From Anticarsia gemmatalis (lineage: Eukaryota; Arthropoda; Insecta; Lepidoptera; Erebidae), in assembly GCF_050436995.1 (NCBI RefSeq), contig NC_134756.1, positions 5,642,001-5,706,000 of the forward strand: DNA of 64,000 bases. Reading direction: 5' to 3'. Made by a program: the position numbers and the translations under genes. How positions within the stretch are numbered: position 1 is the first letter of the stretch; every line of letters begins with the position of its first letter. Under the pieces are notes generated by a model. That model was not told where the DNA came from, made no database searches, and saw only the letters and a list, made by a program, of their open reading frames with translations. Shown one piece after another: positions 11,587-24,530 of the stretch.

Positions 11587-12823
11587 TTAATTAACAGTAT
11601 ATAAAAATAATTCATTGCAGTCCTCCATATCAAAAAATATTTCATTTTCTAATTGGTTTGGCTTGCATATGCTTAGCCAGTCCATCAATTCTTCAAACAT
11701 ATCAAGATTGTCTAATGTGTCTGACATGCTTCTATTGCACACCAAATAAGTACCTTTCTTGATGTGTTTCTTGAAAAAGTGCCACATTTCTTTATGTTTC
11801 TCATTATTCATAAAGAAATCTAAGACATTTATAATTATTATGTCAGAGTTTGCAACAAGGTCACTTCTCTCCATAACATCAGAATGCACTACTTTAATCC
11901 TGTTGCTGTCCATTGAAAACTGATCAATAATTCTTTGTTGAACATCACAACATTCTTTGTTCATTTCTATTCCAACAATTGTTCCTGCAGTTGAGAAATG
12001 ATATGCCTAGAACAAGAAAATAAGTTTTTGTTATCTATATTGTTACAAAGACCGAAGTAAGTCACATATTTTACAAACCAGATTGATTATTGTCAACTTA
12101 CTCCATAAAGTACTGCCCCTAATCTAGAACCAATATCCAATATTTGTTTTTCTTCAAGATCACTTGGTAATAGAACTTTGAAAATATATTGGAGTGCTTG
12201 TCTTGACATTGAGTGTGAAATGTATATTAGATCCTGAAACAAAAGTAATGTAAGATTACACAAATGGTTTATCAGAGCATCAATATCAAATAGAATTTCT
12301 ACTGAACTTACTTCAATATTGCGTGAATTGCAATCAGTGCAATAGTGTCTTTTCAATTTTCCTTTCTTGACCAATTTTTCCACTTCCATTTCATCAAACA
12401 AAAACTCATCCACATGACAAGTATTAGTTTTATTGCAATCAGCTTGATCTCCAACAGTTGGCGGTGCTATAATTTCTGTTGGCATTTCTGCTTCAAAGGG
12501 TACAATTTTCTTAATAGAATTTCCTATGTTAATCAATATTTTTTCAGAACGCTGTAGCGATTTTTTGCGTTCTAAGTCTGTAGAAAAAAAAAGATAATAC
12601 TGTGAAATAGGTAGGCATATTCTTCGTTGAACTCAACTTGTAGTCAATCCATTAGTTATTATGTGATTCTGTCTTGAGCTTTCCATTCAAGATGAACCCA
12701 GTTACCTTTTCTATAGGCCAGACTACTAATCCATTGTTCGATTGTATCTATTTCAACTTCGTCTAATTCAGATAGTAATTCTAGCATGCGAAATTTAGTG
12801 TTCACAACACTATCTTCAGACAT
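11587..12823 (-). CDS. Class I SAM-dependent methyltransferase-like protein with a CxxC motif
   Basis: Four exons: 12823-12706, 12577-12312, 12233-12102 and 12006-11587. All have GT-AG borders and matching phases, giving a 311-residue protein that starts MSEDSVVNTKFRMLELL. The middle has ILDIGSRLGAVLYG (about 159-172), a motif I glycine-rich SAM-binding loop, followed by IVGIEMN (about 182-188) with the acidic residue expected at the end of strand 2. SDIIIINVLDFF (about 226-237) fits the motif IV strand. Upstream, HYCTDCNSRNIE carries C119 and C122, which could be half of a zinc site. It has no signal peptide and no membrane segment. The fold assignment is firm; the substrate is unknown, and I do not recognise a named family. 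It lies head to head with ITPK1, so the two may share a promoter. Confidence 0.88.
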
Positions 12824-13573
12824 TATGTATATTTATTAAATATGTCTTTTAGAAAATAGCAGAGGTGCCTATTTATAGCAACCACTATATATAGAGATGT
12901 TATTAAATTTAATTAATTTTGAACTATTTTGAAATAATTCGCTCACACATGTGCTTTATTACTGACAACCAATGACATTACTGTCACTGACAATTCAAAT
13001 GACAATGTTAGTGTCAAATATTATAAACAATAGTGCTGTCCTCCAATTAAAACTGCGTTGCCTATCTATCTTGGTAGTTATACTTGTTATTCAGCTTATT
13101 TACGTAACTTTACTATGAAATAGTTATATTCTGCTCTCTAAATATTGTCGTAAGTGGAATTTATTCAACGTTTGCTAAATCCGATACTGAGTTGCCCTCT
13201 GCCCTCTGCAGAAAATTGTCGAAAAATAGGTGTCGCTATTCGATACATCTCATCTCTTCGCACCGCGGTTCGCTTTCGTTATCGCTCCATAACTACCATT
13301 GCAATTTTGACAACTGACTCATTTGACAAAGTGACAATAGTCGCGCCGCGTTCTCGTATTATTGTTTTGTGGATTCTTATTTCCTTGCAATTTCCAAGTA
13401 AATATTAAAATATGATTGTTCTTTTGATTCGCTCAAGGTGAAATACTAAGTGGTTATGTACGCGCTGGGTTTAAAATCAGTTATTTTATTCAGTTAACGT
13501 TTAAGTGCTCGTTATTAATCAAGACTAGCCAATAAAACAACTTAGTTTTCTTATTTTCTTTGATTTTGTAAAA
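12824..13573. promoter_or_regulatory. Shared divergent promoter region, methyltransferase-like gene and ITPK1
   Basis: These 750 bases separate the start codons of two genes transcribed away from each other. Two clusters of the word TGACA/TGTCA occur: six copies at 12,963-13,018 and three more at 13,308-13,338. A GC-richer block with GCACCGCGGTTCGC lies near 13,259-13,272. The 5' UTRs of both genes must also lie here. No TATA box is clear on either side, as is common for housekeeping genes. Confidence 0.6.
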
Positions 13574-16500
13574 ATGGAAAGCTGTTTATCTAATAACAAA
13601 ACGATTGGAGTATGGATGTCCGACAAAAAAAGTCAGAAGCTTAATTGGAAAGAGCTAATTAATACCTGTGCTTCTCATGGATACGATCTCCTAAAGGTAA
13701 GTAATAAGAATTTAAACAATGGTTAATATAATAAATATTATAGGAACTATCTAGGTTGAAAACTATGTTATTGGTAAATTTAATTAAGTTGAAGTTAGTA
13801 ATTTATTGTTTTAAATATTATACAAAACTAAACTTTTGATGCAATTAGTTTTTAGGCTTGAGATTTAAATAATCTGTAAGTTCATAAATTTTTGTGGATT
13901 ATAATATTTATTTAAACTCTTTCGTTAATCAATGTAATGTGTATACATTTATGGTGTAATAAACAAACTTATTTTTATTTCACTTTATTTATTTTTAGTT
14001 GGACTTAGAGAGACCATTAGAGGAACAAGGGCATATAGATGTACTTCTTCACAAATTGACAGATATTATAGCTGCAGCTGACCAAGGAGATTCTAAGGTA
14101 AACTGTTTTAAGGTTTTATATGTTTTTAAACAATGATGTTAGAGATTTATAAAGTCAGGTAGTTTATGAGTTATAATTTTATTTATCATCATAACTTGTA
14201 ACAAATGTGTGCATAAGATGTTATTACTTAGTCACCTTGAAATAAATATTCTCAGTCATATTTCTGATATTATTATTAATATGAAAATCATATTATCACT
14301 ATTCTGTAGTCTTATTCTATTTAGAATTTTTAATTATAGCTAGCTATAAATTAATAATCAACATATTTCATAACATATTAAGGTTTCTAAGAACTGGTCA
14401 AAACAGGATTTTTATGAAGTGTGCGAAAATCATCGAGATTTTATAATGTTTATTTATAACAGTGATGATTACATTAGTGGCATTTGACACTTAAAAAATA
14501 TAATATATAGGAATTTATAATACCTGGCATAAAAAGGCATTTAAGTCTGATTTTTATCTGATATTACATTAAGATTTTTCATTCAACAAAAAAAGGATAT
14601 ATTTACTAATCACATATTATATTATTACAGTAACAACAAATGTGTTAGATTGTTAATAAAACTTACTGTAGTTGTAAAACAGAAACCTTATAGTCTGCCC
14701 TAGCAGTAAATTGACATTGACTTGTGCACACTTCCTGAGAAAAAACTGATTGGAAGATTTGGTTGAATAAATATCTGACATTACTCATTGTCACAAGGCA
14801 TAAGGTGGATATAACAGAAAAAATACCTTTGCACCTCTTTCAAAAGTATACTGCAAACTACTTCTGAAAAAGAGTATAATTTATATTGCATTGTGTTATG
14901 CCCTTTTCAATTATTTTTGCACAGTTGAAAGTATATTTGTTTATGTGGTACATTTAACACACTTGAACAATTAAAAAGACATACAAAAAGTGAAACTCTG
15001 CCAGCTGTTTTACTTTGTACAGTATTCTCAATGCCATGCAGTCATTTACTTTATCTTGAGCACTAGTCATTTATATACTTTTCCTGCAATTGATTTTATA
15101 GCAGTTGTTCAAATATTCGAGTTATTTTCGGCTATTCTAATATTTTTATATATTTTGAGGAGTCTGGGGCCATGGAATTGTCTATAAATATTTTTTTAAA
15201 TTCTATAATGATATCGAGAGTATATTATCATCTTTTTCTTTATCATTGTTTTATTACATATATGTAAATCATTAACTTAATCGTAAACATACTTTGGTCA
15301 TACATAGTAAAACACCTGCCAAGGTGAAATGACTAATCATTTAGAAAACCCACTTACTCATACTAGAACAAGATGATAGTTACTATTACCCAACTATGAG
15401 TGTACAAATGTTAGCTAATGGCTTTTTTAACCTATGACTGTCCCACTTGTATTGGGACAGGGTCTCCCCAACAATGGAGTGTTTAAGCCTTGGGTCTAAA
15501 AAAAAATAGTACAATACTTTAAATATATTATGCAACTCAAAACAAGTTGTTTTCATGTAAGCATTTGGAAATAATTAGTCTTATCTTTTAAGTGTGCTGG
15601 TTGAAATAAAATAAGTAGTGCTATAACTAATTTCCATTACTTGTTTTTGTATTACCAGTTGTCAACTTAATAGAATGTTAGAAAAGTACCTTAACTTTAT
15701 TTAAATATTACCAGTTGTCAACTTAATAGAATGTTAGAAAAGTACCTTAACTTTATTTAAATAAAAACAATTTTTATAATTTAAATATTTTTTTCCTAAT
15801 TTTAGCAGGAAATACATTTGCGGTTTTATGCACCAAAATGTATTATCGATATTTTGGCATTTGCGGTATTAGAGTTTAATAGGACAGATTTATTTGAATA
15901 TTTTTTTCCTAATTTTAGAAAGAAGTTGGGAAAATTATGAAAATGGTACATAAGGTCGTATTATCGTGATTCTGTTTGTGAGTCATAAAATATTCCGTTT
16001 ATGCAAAGTTTCAAAAGGCGTAAAATCCAGCTTACAAATTTTATTCAAATTTAGTTAGTGTCTAGAAAATTTGATCAAAATAACGAAAAAGCAACAGCTC
16101 CCTCCACAATTATTAGTGCGTACAAACACAGGCAGTTGCATAGCTTACTGTAACCGCGCGGCTTGCCGCTGCCGCGGTTAACCACTAGTGCGTAAGGGGA
16201 CTTAGGGACTAGTATGACAACAGAATAGTAAAAGGTTGTGATGTTACGAGTAATTAATGACTCACCAAATTAATTCCATGAACTACCTTATATTACAAGA
16301 TCGATTAGCCCACTACTAATTAAAATAAACAAGAAGTATATTGAGCGTATTTGTTTTGTTCTCAGTTCTAGGGTGATGGGTCACCTTTGTTGCATTTTAA
16401 GTACTATCTAATGTTAAATGTTAGTCATTAATGGTGTTATCACTCTTGTTATCAGGCGTCAATAATCATTAGTGGAGTGGAGCAGTATTTATCAAACCAT

Positions 16501-19016
16501 CCAAACATAACAGTCATTGATCCATTGGATAACGTGAGGATCCTTCTAAATAGGTATGTACAACTTGACATTTTTGCTATAGGAGCTTCTGATTTTTCCG
16601 ATTTGTATCAATTCTTAATTTTTTGTGTTATTTTATTTACTATTACACGATCCTGTTAATTAAATGTACATAATGTAGTTGCGCATCCCTATTACTGCAT
16701 TATATAGATAATGTAGTAAATCTACTCTTATTTTGAATTGACCGAAATCGAACCCGCTACTCGCTATATATTCTTCGCGAATATCGGACGATAAAATCAC
16801 TGGAGTACCTAGTACCTACTCATATAAAAGCAGTGGAAAATAGAGGAAATTCAAAATATATTATTATTAGTAGTATTTATTTACCTCTCCCTAACAGGTT
16901 GTGTAAAACAATATCAATATAATATTTTATATTAAAACTTGCTTATCGTCACATTGAGTGATACTATCGTATAAACTTCGCCTTAGTCATCATCGTTCTC
17001 GTGATGCGACTTAAGAATCGTAACATCCTCAAATTAGTCACAGAGAAACAGGTAACGCAACGATGTGTCAAATTACCTTGAAAATGGGAATTGCCTTGAC
17101 AATCACACGCAACTTTTAAATCATAGACCGTGAACCGGACCTCCCTGGGCCCTTACTAATCAGCTGAACGAATTTGCGTCAAAGCCTAATAAAAATTAAC
17201 TTGGTTTTCAGATACTGTTACTACACGATACTACAAGATGAGCCGTCATTCCACAAGCAGGGTATTTTCACACCGTCATTTGCGGAGTTCACGACAAACA
17301 ACATAGAAATGAATATTGAAGTTATGAGACAAAGAGGCGTAAAGTTTCCAGTTATATGTAAGCCGACTATCGCTCATGGGTCCAAGTCAGCGCACGACAT
17401 GATCGTCGTATTTAATGAAAAAGGTCTTCATGTGTGCAAACCTCCTTGCGTTGTTCAAACCTTTGTCAACCACAATGCAGTACTACATAAGGTTTTCTTA
17501 ATAGGAGACAGGTTAGTATGACTTTTCGCTACGATTAAAAAAGGTTTTCCGCTATATTGTATTACTCAGCAATGAGTATCCAACTTGGTTCCCAAGTGTC
17601 CTTAAAGCGGTCTTATAATCAGCCCCTAGTATTCCACACTTGGCTAGCTTAGCTACCAATGTCGACCTTAGTGATTTCTGAGAACTGTCCTAAATAAAAC
17701 CAGTCGAATAAAAATAATGGGTTGAGGAAATTGAACACATCTTCCACCTTGATAAAGACGTCAACGATATTATGCGCAGTAGCTTCTCAATGGCACATAT
17801 TATGTCTATATTTATTCATGTTGAATAATGTGAACATAAAAATCTGTGTTACTAATAGCGAATACGGATATTGGAAATCATAAATTTTGGTAAAATGGTG
17901 ATTAAGGATAAGTTTATTATTTCCTTTTGAACTGATTTTCAGAACTAAGCATTTAATGCTATAATGCGCTTTATACAAACTTATGTACTGTACCTATGTT
18001 CTGAGTTTATCTTTATGTGGGTATGTGTAATGTTTTTTTAGCGCTGACGCGCCTACATTGTACATAGCTCTGAGTTTACAAGTTTATTTGAAGGACACTA
18101 TTATGTTAGCTTAATTATTTGGTATTTACATAACGTGATATACGATTTAGGCGCTATAAACCTTTTAAACGTGTTGGAGATTTTCGACTTTATCCATTTA
18201 CACTTCAGTTTATCGTGAATATGAAAATATTCCTGTTTTCGAAGTACTGTAGACAGAGCATTACCGATAATTAGGCACTAACATAAATAAACTTCCAAAT
18301 GTTAGTGAAAATTCAACAAAAATGTAACTGAGAAGTGTTATTTTCCTCTGATAGATAGGTATTACATGGAAGTATCTACTTACATTTTTATTACTTTCGT
18401 ATTTGAAGTAATTGAAATACTCGATGGTTACGAATACCAGATGCATTTATTGACTCGACCTCAAAATCAGATTATATATAGTATTATATAGCTTTGTTTA
18501 ATCAGATGTTAATATTTTCTATATATTTGCAGATATCACATTCGCGAGCGGCCGAGTCTCAAAAACTTCTACGCATCTGAAGAATTGGAGCCAATATACT
18601 ACAGTACGGGCGAAGTATGCAAAGCTGATAGTCAGTCCACGCTGTCTATACTCGACCCTCATGATAAGGCCGACATTACAATGACACTGAACGAGGACAA
18701 AATAAAAACTATAATAAGAGTACTGAGGAAAAGAATAGGACTTCTTTTAGCTGGCTTCGATGTCGTCATTGATAACGTGACTGGCGGTCATGCTGTTATA
18801 GACATTAATGTGTACCCAAGCTACGATAGTTTCCCTAATTTCTTCGAACATCTTCTAGAGTCTATAGACGAGCTAGTAAATAAGAAATCACATAAAGTAT
18901 ACAGTAACGGTGATTGTAATGGTGTGTACGATGACGACTGTCATAAAATGAATGGTTTAATAAATGTTGGATTGGATCCAATCAAATTCGGTGTAACCGG
19001 TATGAATATTAACTGA
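13574..19016 (+). CDS. ITPK1: Inositol-tetrakisphosphate 1-kinase (ITPK1)
   Basis: Five exons, 13574-13696, 13999-14097, 16456-16553, 17212-17511 and 18533-19016, join in frame to 367 residues, close to but shorter than human ITPK1 (414). The enzyme phosphorylates inositol tris- and tetrakisphosphates in the cytosol and has an ATP-grasp fold. Conserved marks seen: IGVWMSDKKSQKLNW near the N-terminus, ITVIDPLDNVRILLNR, FPVICKPTIAHGSKS, PPCVVQTFVNHNAVLHKVF, ERPSLKNF (about 212-219), and GFDVVIDNVTGGHAVIDINVY. In the last motif D283, D297 and N299 match the three metal ligands of the human enzyme. The start ATG at 13,574 is followed by a frame that is continuous to the first donor. AATAAA at 19,527-19,532 is a likely poly(A) signal. 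Intron 2 (14,098-16,455) is the largest and holds repeats. The gene looks intact. Confidence 0.97.
15429..15492 (+). repeat. Decayed lepidopteran retroelement tail in ITPK1 intron 2
   Basis: ATGACTGTCCCACT, GGGACAGGGTCTCCCC and a following A run (about 15,501-15,507) resemble, with gaps, the tail motif seen in better form at 20,991-21,052. It is an old fragment of a dispersed non-LTR element or a SINE that uses its tail. It has no coding content. Confidence 0.4.
15651..15762 (+). repeat. Exact 56-bp tandem duplication in ITPK1 intron 2
   Basis: Two identical 56-base copies (15,651-15,706 and 15,707-15,762) begin ATTACCAGTTGTCAACTTAA and end TTTATTTAAAT. Perfect identity implies a very recent duplication, or possibly an assembly artefact. 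Confidence 0.95.
15784..15918 (+). repeat. 22-bp direct repeat with splice-acceptor-like ends
   Basis: AATATTTTTTTCCTAATTTTAG occurs at 15,784-15,805 and 15,897-15,918. Each copy has a CTAAT branch-like word, a T run and a final AG. Between and after the copies is a frame open for about 43 codons in the phase needed to join ITPK1 exons 2 and 3. It then hits a stop, and no good donor is seen. Probably a transposon scrap. Confidence 0.6.
16735..16830 (-). mobile_element. Possible decayed SINE in ITPK1 intron 3
   Basis: On the minus strand, GTAGCGGGTTCGATTTCGG (around 16,742-16,760) contains a B-box-like GGTTCGATTTC, typical of tRNA-derived SINEs. No A box or poly(A) tail can be recognised, so the copy is truncated or the match is chance. 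Confidence 0.3.
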
Positions 19017-20990
19017 TAACTGCAAATGCTTGCTGTTTTATTAAATGCTAAATACTAATGTCTATTTCCTTCTTAGTGAATACAATATTGGTTAGAAAGG
19101 GATGCAAATACTTAAAACATTGTTGTTTAGCATTTACTAAGTGTGTACAATATTATTGTTATTGGTAAATATTTGCTATTATCAGTCATGTATGGTTAAG
19201 ATATTGTTATCTTTTGTTTAAATGTTATATGAATAGTTGTTTCTGTACTCAATGTACAAATACTTTGTATTTTATGCACGCTTATAGTATGTAATGTTAG
19301 ATAATTATTGTTTAAGAATAGCAGTTTCTTTATGTATCATTATTAAGTATACCTATCAGAGTTTATATATTTAGTAAAAAAGCTATATACTGCTTTCAAA
19401 GTATAATTATGTAACCATGATTCTTAATGCCTAATATCGTGTATTAGTTTAATCTAGTTAGCATTTTGAAAAGCACGGCATTAATATATTATTTTATCTA
19501 AACTATTTTTATATACTACATGACGTAATAAATGCATTTGTTCTTACTGTTAACAGTTTGTTCGAGCATTTGGCTCAGCCAATCAGTATACTGCATTCTA
19601 ATCATAGATACAATTTGGTGTTGCCAAATGTTAATTCTACTTATTAAGGCTTGCTACACACATATTTGGGTCGACATTAATCGGCCAGCCGTATTGCGGT
19701 ACAATCTAATATGTGTAGGTGAATGTTCGGGAAAAAGCCGCTCAACATTACTGCGCCTGAGTAAAAACCGAATTGTGATTATCGGACCTGAAGGTGCAAG
19801 CCGATCGGCACAAGCCTAGCAAGAGTTATTGCTTCGAGTCGGTTTAGTTGTTCGATAAATACTGCAGAACTGACTGTCCCGTCCCGAATATGTTTGTAGC
19901 AAGCCTCATAGCTATAATTCAGAATGATTCCAGTTTGATATATTTTTTTCATTGTATTTTATAGTGTTACATGCCATGTAAACAATCAGTGCCTAAATAA
20001 ACAAGTATTATCTCAACTATATACCTACAGATTAAGAAATATTTAATGTTAAGATGCTTCTTTCATAGCTTAATTAATAATTTTTTGTTAATTTTGTAAA
20101 TATCAAAAGTTATACTTACATGTAATCATGCCTTCTTCCCATAGGATAATATTTCAACAGTTATAGAAATTAATTTTAGATATTTATTTGAAATAATACC
20201 CTGTTCAGCCGACATAAGATAAATAGCAAAAAATACACATGTTCTTTTAAAATAAATTCAAATTAATTATACAAATTATAGTGCAGTCGTGTAATAAAAC
20301 TTGTAATTAATTTACCAATTTGTGTTTTAAAATGTGTTCTATTTTGGTCTAATTTAAATAAGAAGTTTTGATGTATACGTAGTCATTCTAGTTTGGTGTT
20401 GTCGACAATATAATAATATTTACGTCGTATTTTATAGCAGGTTGAAGCACTGTCGTCCGGTTTGCTTTATATAAAGTGCAGATATGTACCAACGTTGTCA
20501 GAACTTGTTGATAATTTGTAGAACCAAATTATGTTTTGACGTAATTAAGTTTGTAGAAAAAAAAATATTATTAGGTCTTTAAAAAAGGCTATTGCATTTC
20601 CCAGTGAATTGAAACTGCGAATGCAGTATTATAGAAAATAGATCCAGACTTTATAGTTTACTAAAAGCTTTTCATTGTTTGGAGTATCTTCAAGTTCTGA
20701 TGATGTTCGGTACATAGTATGGGCTTAAGACTGATATAATCATTATAAATAAATATTAAATAAGTATTGTATCGCACAGACGCTTATTATACGGAATTGA
20801 GAATTTCATTAAATTAGTCATAAAATAAAATAATTATGTACCTCCATGTTGTTCAAAGATTTTCATACTTTCTGAAATATTTGTCTTTGTAATATTTCTA
20901 ATATTAGAGTCGACGATTTGTCTTAATGTGTGTACGTATAATAGATGGCCACACTGACGAAATAAAATGTTGCTTTTAATAAATAAATTT

Positions 20991-21052
20991 AACTCATTAC
21001 TGTCGCACTGCTGGGCAAGGGTCTCCTCCCGTAATGAGGGAGGGCCTTGAGT
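20991..21052 (+). mobile_element. Retroelement tail fragment (lepidopteran type)
   Basis: CATTACTGTCGCACTGCTGG, then GCAAGGGTCTCCTCCCGTAA and GAGGGAGGGCCTTGAG, is the tail sequence found at many dispersed sites in moth genomes (from general familiarity). It belongs to non-LTR retrotransposons or dependent SINEs. A minus-strand open frame that crosses it (to 21,112) owes part of its length to this element and is not a gene. Confidence 0.6.
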
Positions 21053-23287
21053 CCTTTTAGGAAAAGATTTAAAGAACGAAAGTTTACTGCCATATTGATA
21101 AACATGGCGCAAGCTTGGAGTTGTTAATACGTGTTAGGTCTTTCCTATCGACAGTTAGTTTCAAACGCTTGCTCCACGTTTATTAATAAAGCTTTTATTG
21201 CGTCAGTGAGCTATCTAAAGTGGAAGATGTGTTTCACCTAATATTCTTACAAAATGTCTAAGTACTTTACATCAATACAATATATCGTGGCTAGATTATG
21301 GTTCTCGTGTGTTAAGAGCTAATTATTACCATATTTTATTCATGGTGTTTAAATAGCGAATATGCATTGCGTATTTAACGTAGGTCTACTATTCTACATT
21401 ATAATTTAAAGTAAGATGGACCACTACATTATATTGCATACATAATTTAGCATTTATTAGACTCTGCTAGTTTTAAGCATTTTTTTGTATGTGAGACTTT
21501 CCAAAGTGTTTCAACTATTTTGCATGTTTGTGTTATTAATTGAGTAATATAATTATATAATTCAATGCCTCTACTATCTAATCGACAGTAATTTACAACA
21601 GTTTAGTCATGACCAGCGTATACGGAGACGTGTATATCCGTATACGCCCATAAAACGCCTGCGTATTGTAACCTAAAGCTATATACGTTATACGCTCCGT
21701 GGTAATAAATATGAATGCATATTCCCTATTACAATTTCAATTGATTGCTAAAGGCACTTATATGAAAATGTCGTTACCAGTGATCATAAAATTTCTAGTT
21801 AATTCAACTGCTAACTATTATTGTTAAATGAATGCTTTAGCAATCAACTGTAATGGAAATGTCTGTTAAGTGTCTAGCTTTTAGCTTTTCCTACATGTGG
21901 AGTGGTTCTAAATGTTTGATGTCTAATGTAAGAAAAAATACAGTTGTGATGTTACTAAAAGAAATAGTTCCTGGTTTTTGTATGCGTATCTTTGGTATCT
22001 TAATGATTACACATAAAATGGAGTAATGAGAATCTGTGCATAATGTATAATTAATTTTGCGAATATTAGGAGCACTTTATTTTTATATACTATGCTGAAT
22101 ATTTAGTACGTACCATAGACCACTGTTATCTTATACTTATATTGATGGGTTAAAGACACTTGATGAGGATAGACGTATAGTTTGTATGTAACACCATCGG
22201 GAGAATATTTGGCCTATGCAAAATAAATATAAATTCAATATTGTTACTATTATATTATTATAAATAATCCATACTCGTTTAATTAGTATGCTAGAATCGA
22301 TGTATAAGTTGTTATAATCACACGATTTGTGAATCATTCCATAAATCAATTTTGTCAAATGTATTATTTTGATGGAGACTGATTTATACATTTATTTTGT
22401 GAATATTTGTTATGACATCCTATTTTGTAGGAGGAAATGTAATAAGATCGGTAATGAATAGTACAGCATATTTTCTATGCGTTTTTTATTAATCATTTTT
22501 TTTGTTCGGTTACTGGGAAAAGGAAAAAATATATTGGCTGATTATGTCAATTTACGATTCCTTTTAGTTAAAACAAGTATCTACAATTTGTAGTAGAAGA
22601 CATAATTTTACATGATTCGGTTATGTGATCAGAACGAAACTTCAATTATGTAATTATTACTCAGTTCTTTTTCCGTTAAAAGTCTGATATTATTTATTAC
22701 CGACCCTGTAGATTTTCAAATTATTTGCCATTGTAGATCAAGGCACACCATTTGACCGTTGAAAGTTGTCAAATAGCCCTCTTAACTTTGATATTACTGA
22801 TTTATACTTTCTATTTACTCAAATATTAGTATTAAGTTTGGAAATAAATGTTATTATCATAATACACGTTAGCCCTGAGTGTTGGATACATATCTATTAA
22901 GTGAAGTGAACCGAGGAACCAGTACTTAGGTATCATACGGTTGTGCGCGAAAGGAGCAACGGGTCAATGGCAAGTATAAGTCGCGGTGAAATGGTAAAAT
23001 CTGATATTTTTGCAGCCTGATGTTTAGTTTAGCTGAAAATGGACTAGGTTTTAAATAAAGCACGTTTAAATGTGTCTTGTTTTGATAATGCAGTTAGTAG
23101 TACCCACAAGTGATTACGAAGCCCAAGTTTGAAGTTAAATTTAAGGTCTGTCTCACTGAAAACAATATTTGTTTTTATTTTAGAAAATATGTTAGAATGA
23201 TTATAAAAGAAATATACTTTAGAAAGTACTATAAAACGAACGGGCAGATTACCGATTTCGGCGACACAATTGCGACGTGATATAATA

Positions 23288-23350
23288 AAAGTCCGCTGTT
23301 ACTCCAATTTTGTGTAAAATACACACAAAATTGGAGTAACAGCGGACTTT
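23288..23350. repeat. Perfect 28-bp inverted repeat with 7-base loop
   Basis: The left arm 23,288-23,315 (AAAGTCCGCTGTTACTCCAA onward to TTTTGTGT) is matched without error by the right arm 23,323-23,350. The loop is AAAATAC. It may be a foldback miniature transposon or the core of one. It lies in non-coding DNA. Confidence 0.95.
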
Positions 23351-24530
23351 AAGATATCTTTTCGAATGTGTTTAGCTGGGCATATTACGTTTGCATCAAA
23401 TTTTGCATTTCATCGCGACATAATACTTGTTTATATTAGGAAAAGGCGTAGGTAATTTAATCCCTTGCTTCTCTCCTACACACTTTATGATTGTGATTAG
23501 TTAGTGAAAGTTCAACTATTGCTATAGAAATAAGATACCTACGTACGGGTTGGTGAAAGTTGTAAGTACTACCATATGTTGTGAACTGCGTTTGAAGGGA
23601 ATAAGGGAATAATTGAAAGCTTCATTCTTTGCGAACAGGCTTTATGTTCTTCTTACGTTCTAATGCAATAAAAAATCTGTAATGTCAAAGTTTAGAGGCC
23701 TATTTGTATTCCAAGTTCTTCCAATATACCAAAACAAGTTGTGTAATTTGTAACAAACATTCATAGCAATAAACACCTGATGCCAATACTTATGTCGTTT
23801 TAAATCAATCTGAACTAAGTTATTGATTGTAATAGACTATAGAGTACACTTTAATAGACCCGCTCTTTGTTAAAATCCCACGTACGAGCACTATAACGGT
23901 CGTGTTCGGTTAACGTTACCATAAAGGCGGTAATTGTTAATTCGACACAGTTCTGTACATAAATCACACCTAGTTGCAGCGAGAGAGGCGAATCTGTACA
24001 ATTTATTATACATTACTTACCTATGTGCACTTTAACGTACGCAATCGAGGCGCGTACGAACCCGCACCGCGCTGTCCTATTCAAAACACAGGAAGCGATT
24101 CTAGATCGCAAATTCAATGTCATTAGCGTTGAACACGGGCCTAGATCGAGTTTTGAATTATATCGTTTATTAATAAATATTCTCTGCATAACTGTGATTA
24201 CAAGTTTTTAGGACGTACGCTATCATATTTCTTATCCTCAAATCTTATTAGGTACCTGTGCTATGAATGTGATTAACGACTTCAACTTATTCCGCCGACG
24301 TAAAATTTATCTAAGTAAGTAAATCCCTGCCCATTTATTCACTGTATAGATTGTTGTCACCGGACAAATTACTCTCTTCTATCTATCAAAAGGATCGATG
24401 ATTTAATGGCATATCACGTTCAATCAGTTTTTGAGGTCATTCTCGGTGAAGATCTATTACGAGTGGTCACAGTGTATTAAAGGTCGTTAGCGAAAAATTG
24501 GAGGCTTGCAGCGTTGTTTTGAATTGCGAT

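Larger units (their letters stand above)
19017..24530. other. ITPK1 3' UTR and intergenic DNA
   Basis: The first 500 or so bases are probably ITPK1 3' UTR, with AATAAA words at 19,527 and later. The rest is AT-rich with no coding region that I can support. It holds a retroelement tail (20,991-21,052) and a perfect palindrome (23,288-23,350), listed separately. Confidence 0.6.

Noticed and set aside
19532..19819. 95-codon plus-strand frame after ITPK1
   Set aside because: It lies in the ITPK1 3' region, starts near a poly(A) signal and shows no known domain.
20834..21112. 92-codon minus-strand frame
   Set aside because: It crosses the retroelement tail at 20,991-21,052, which supplies much of its length; no conserved protein is seen.
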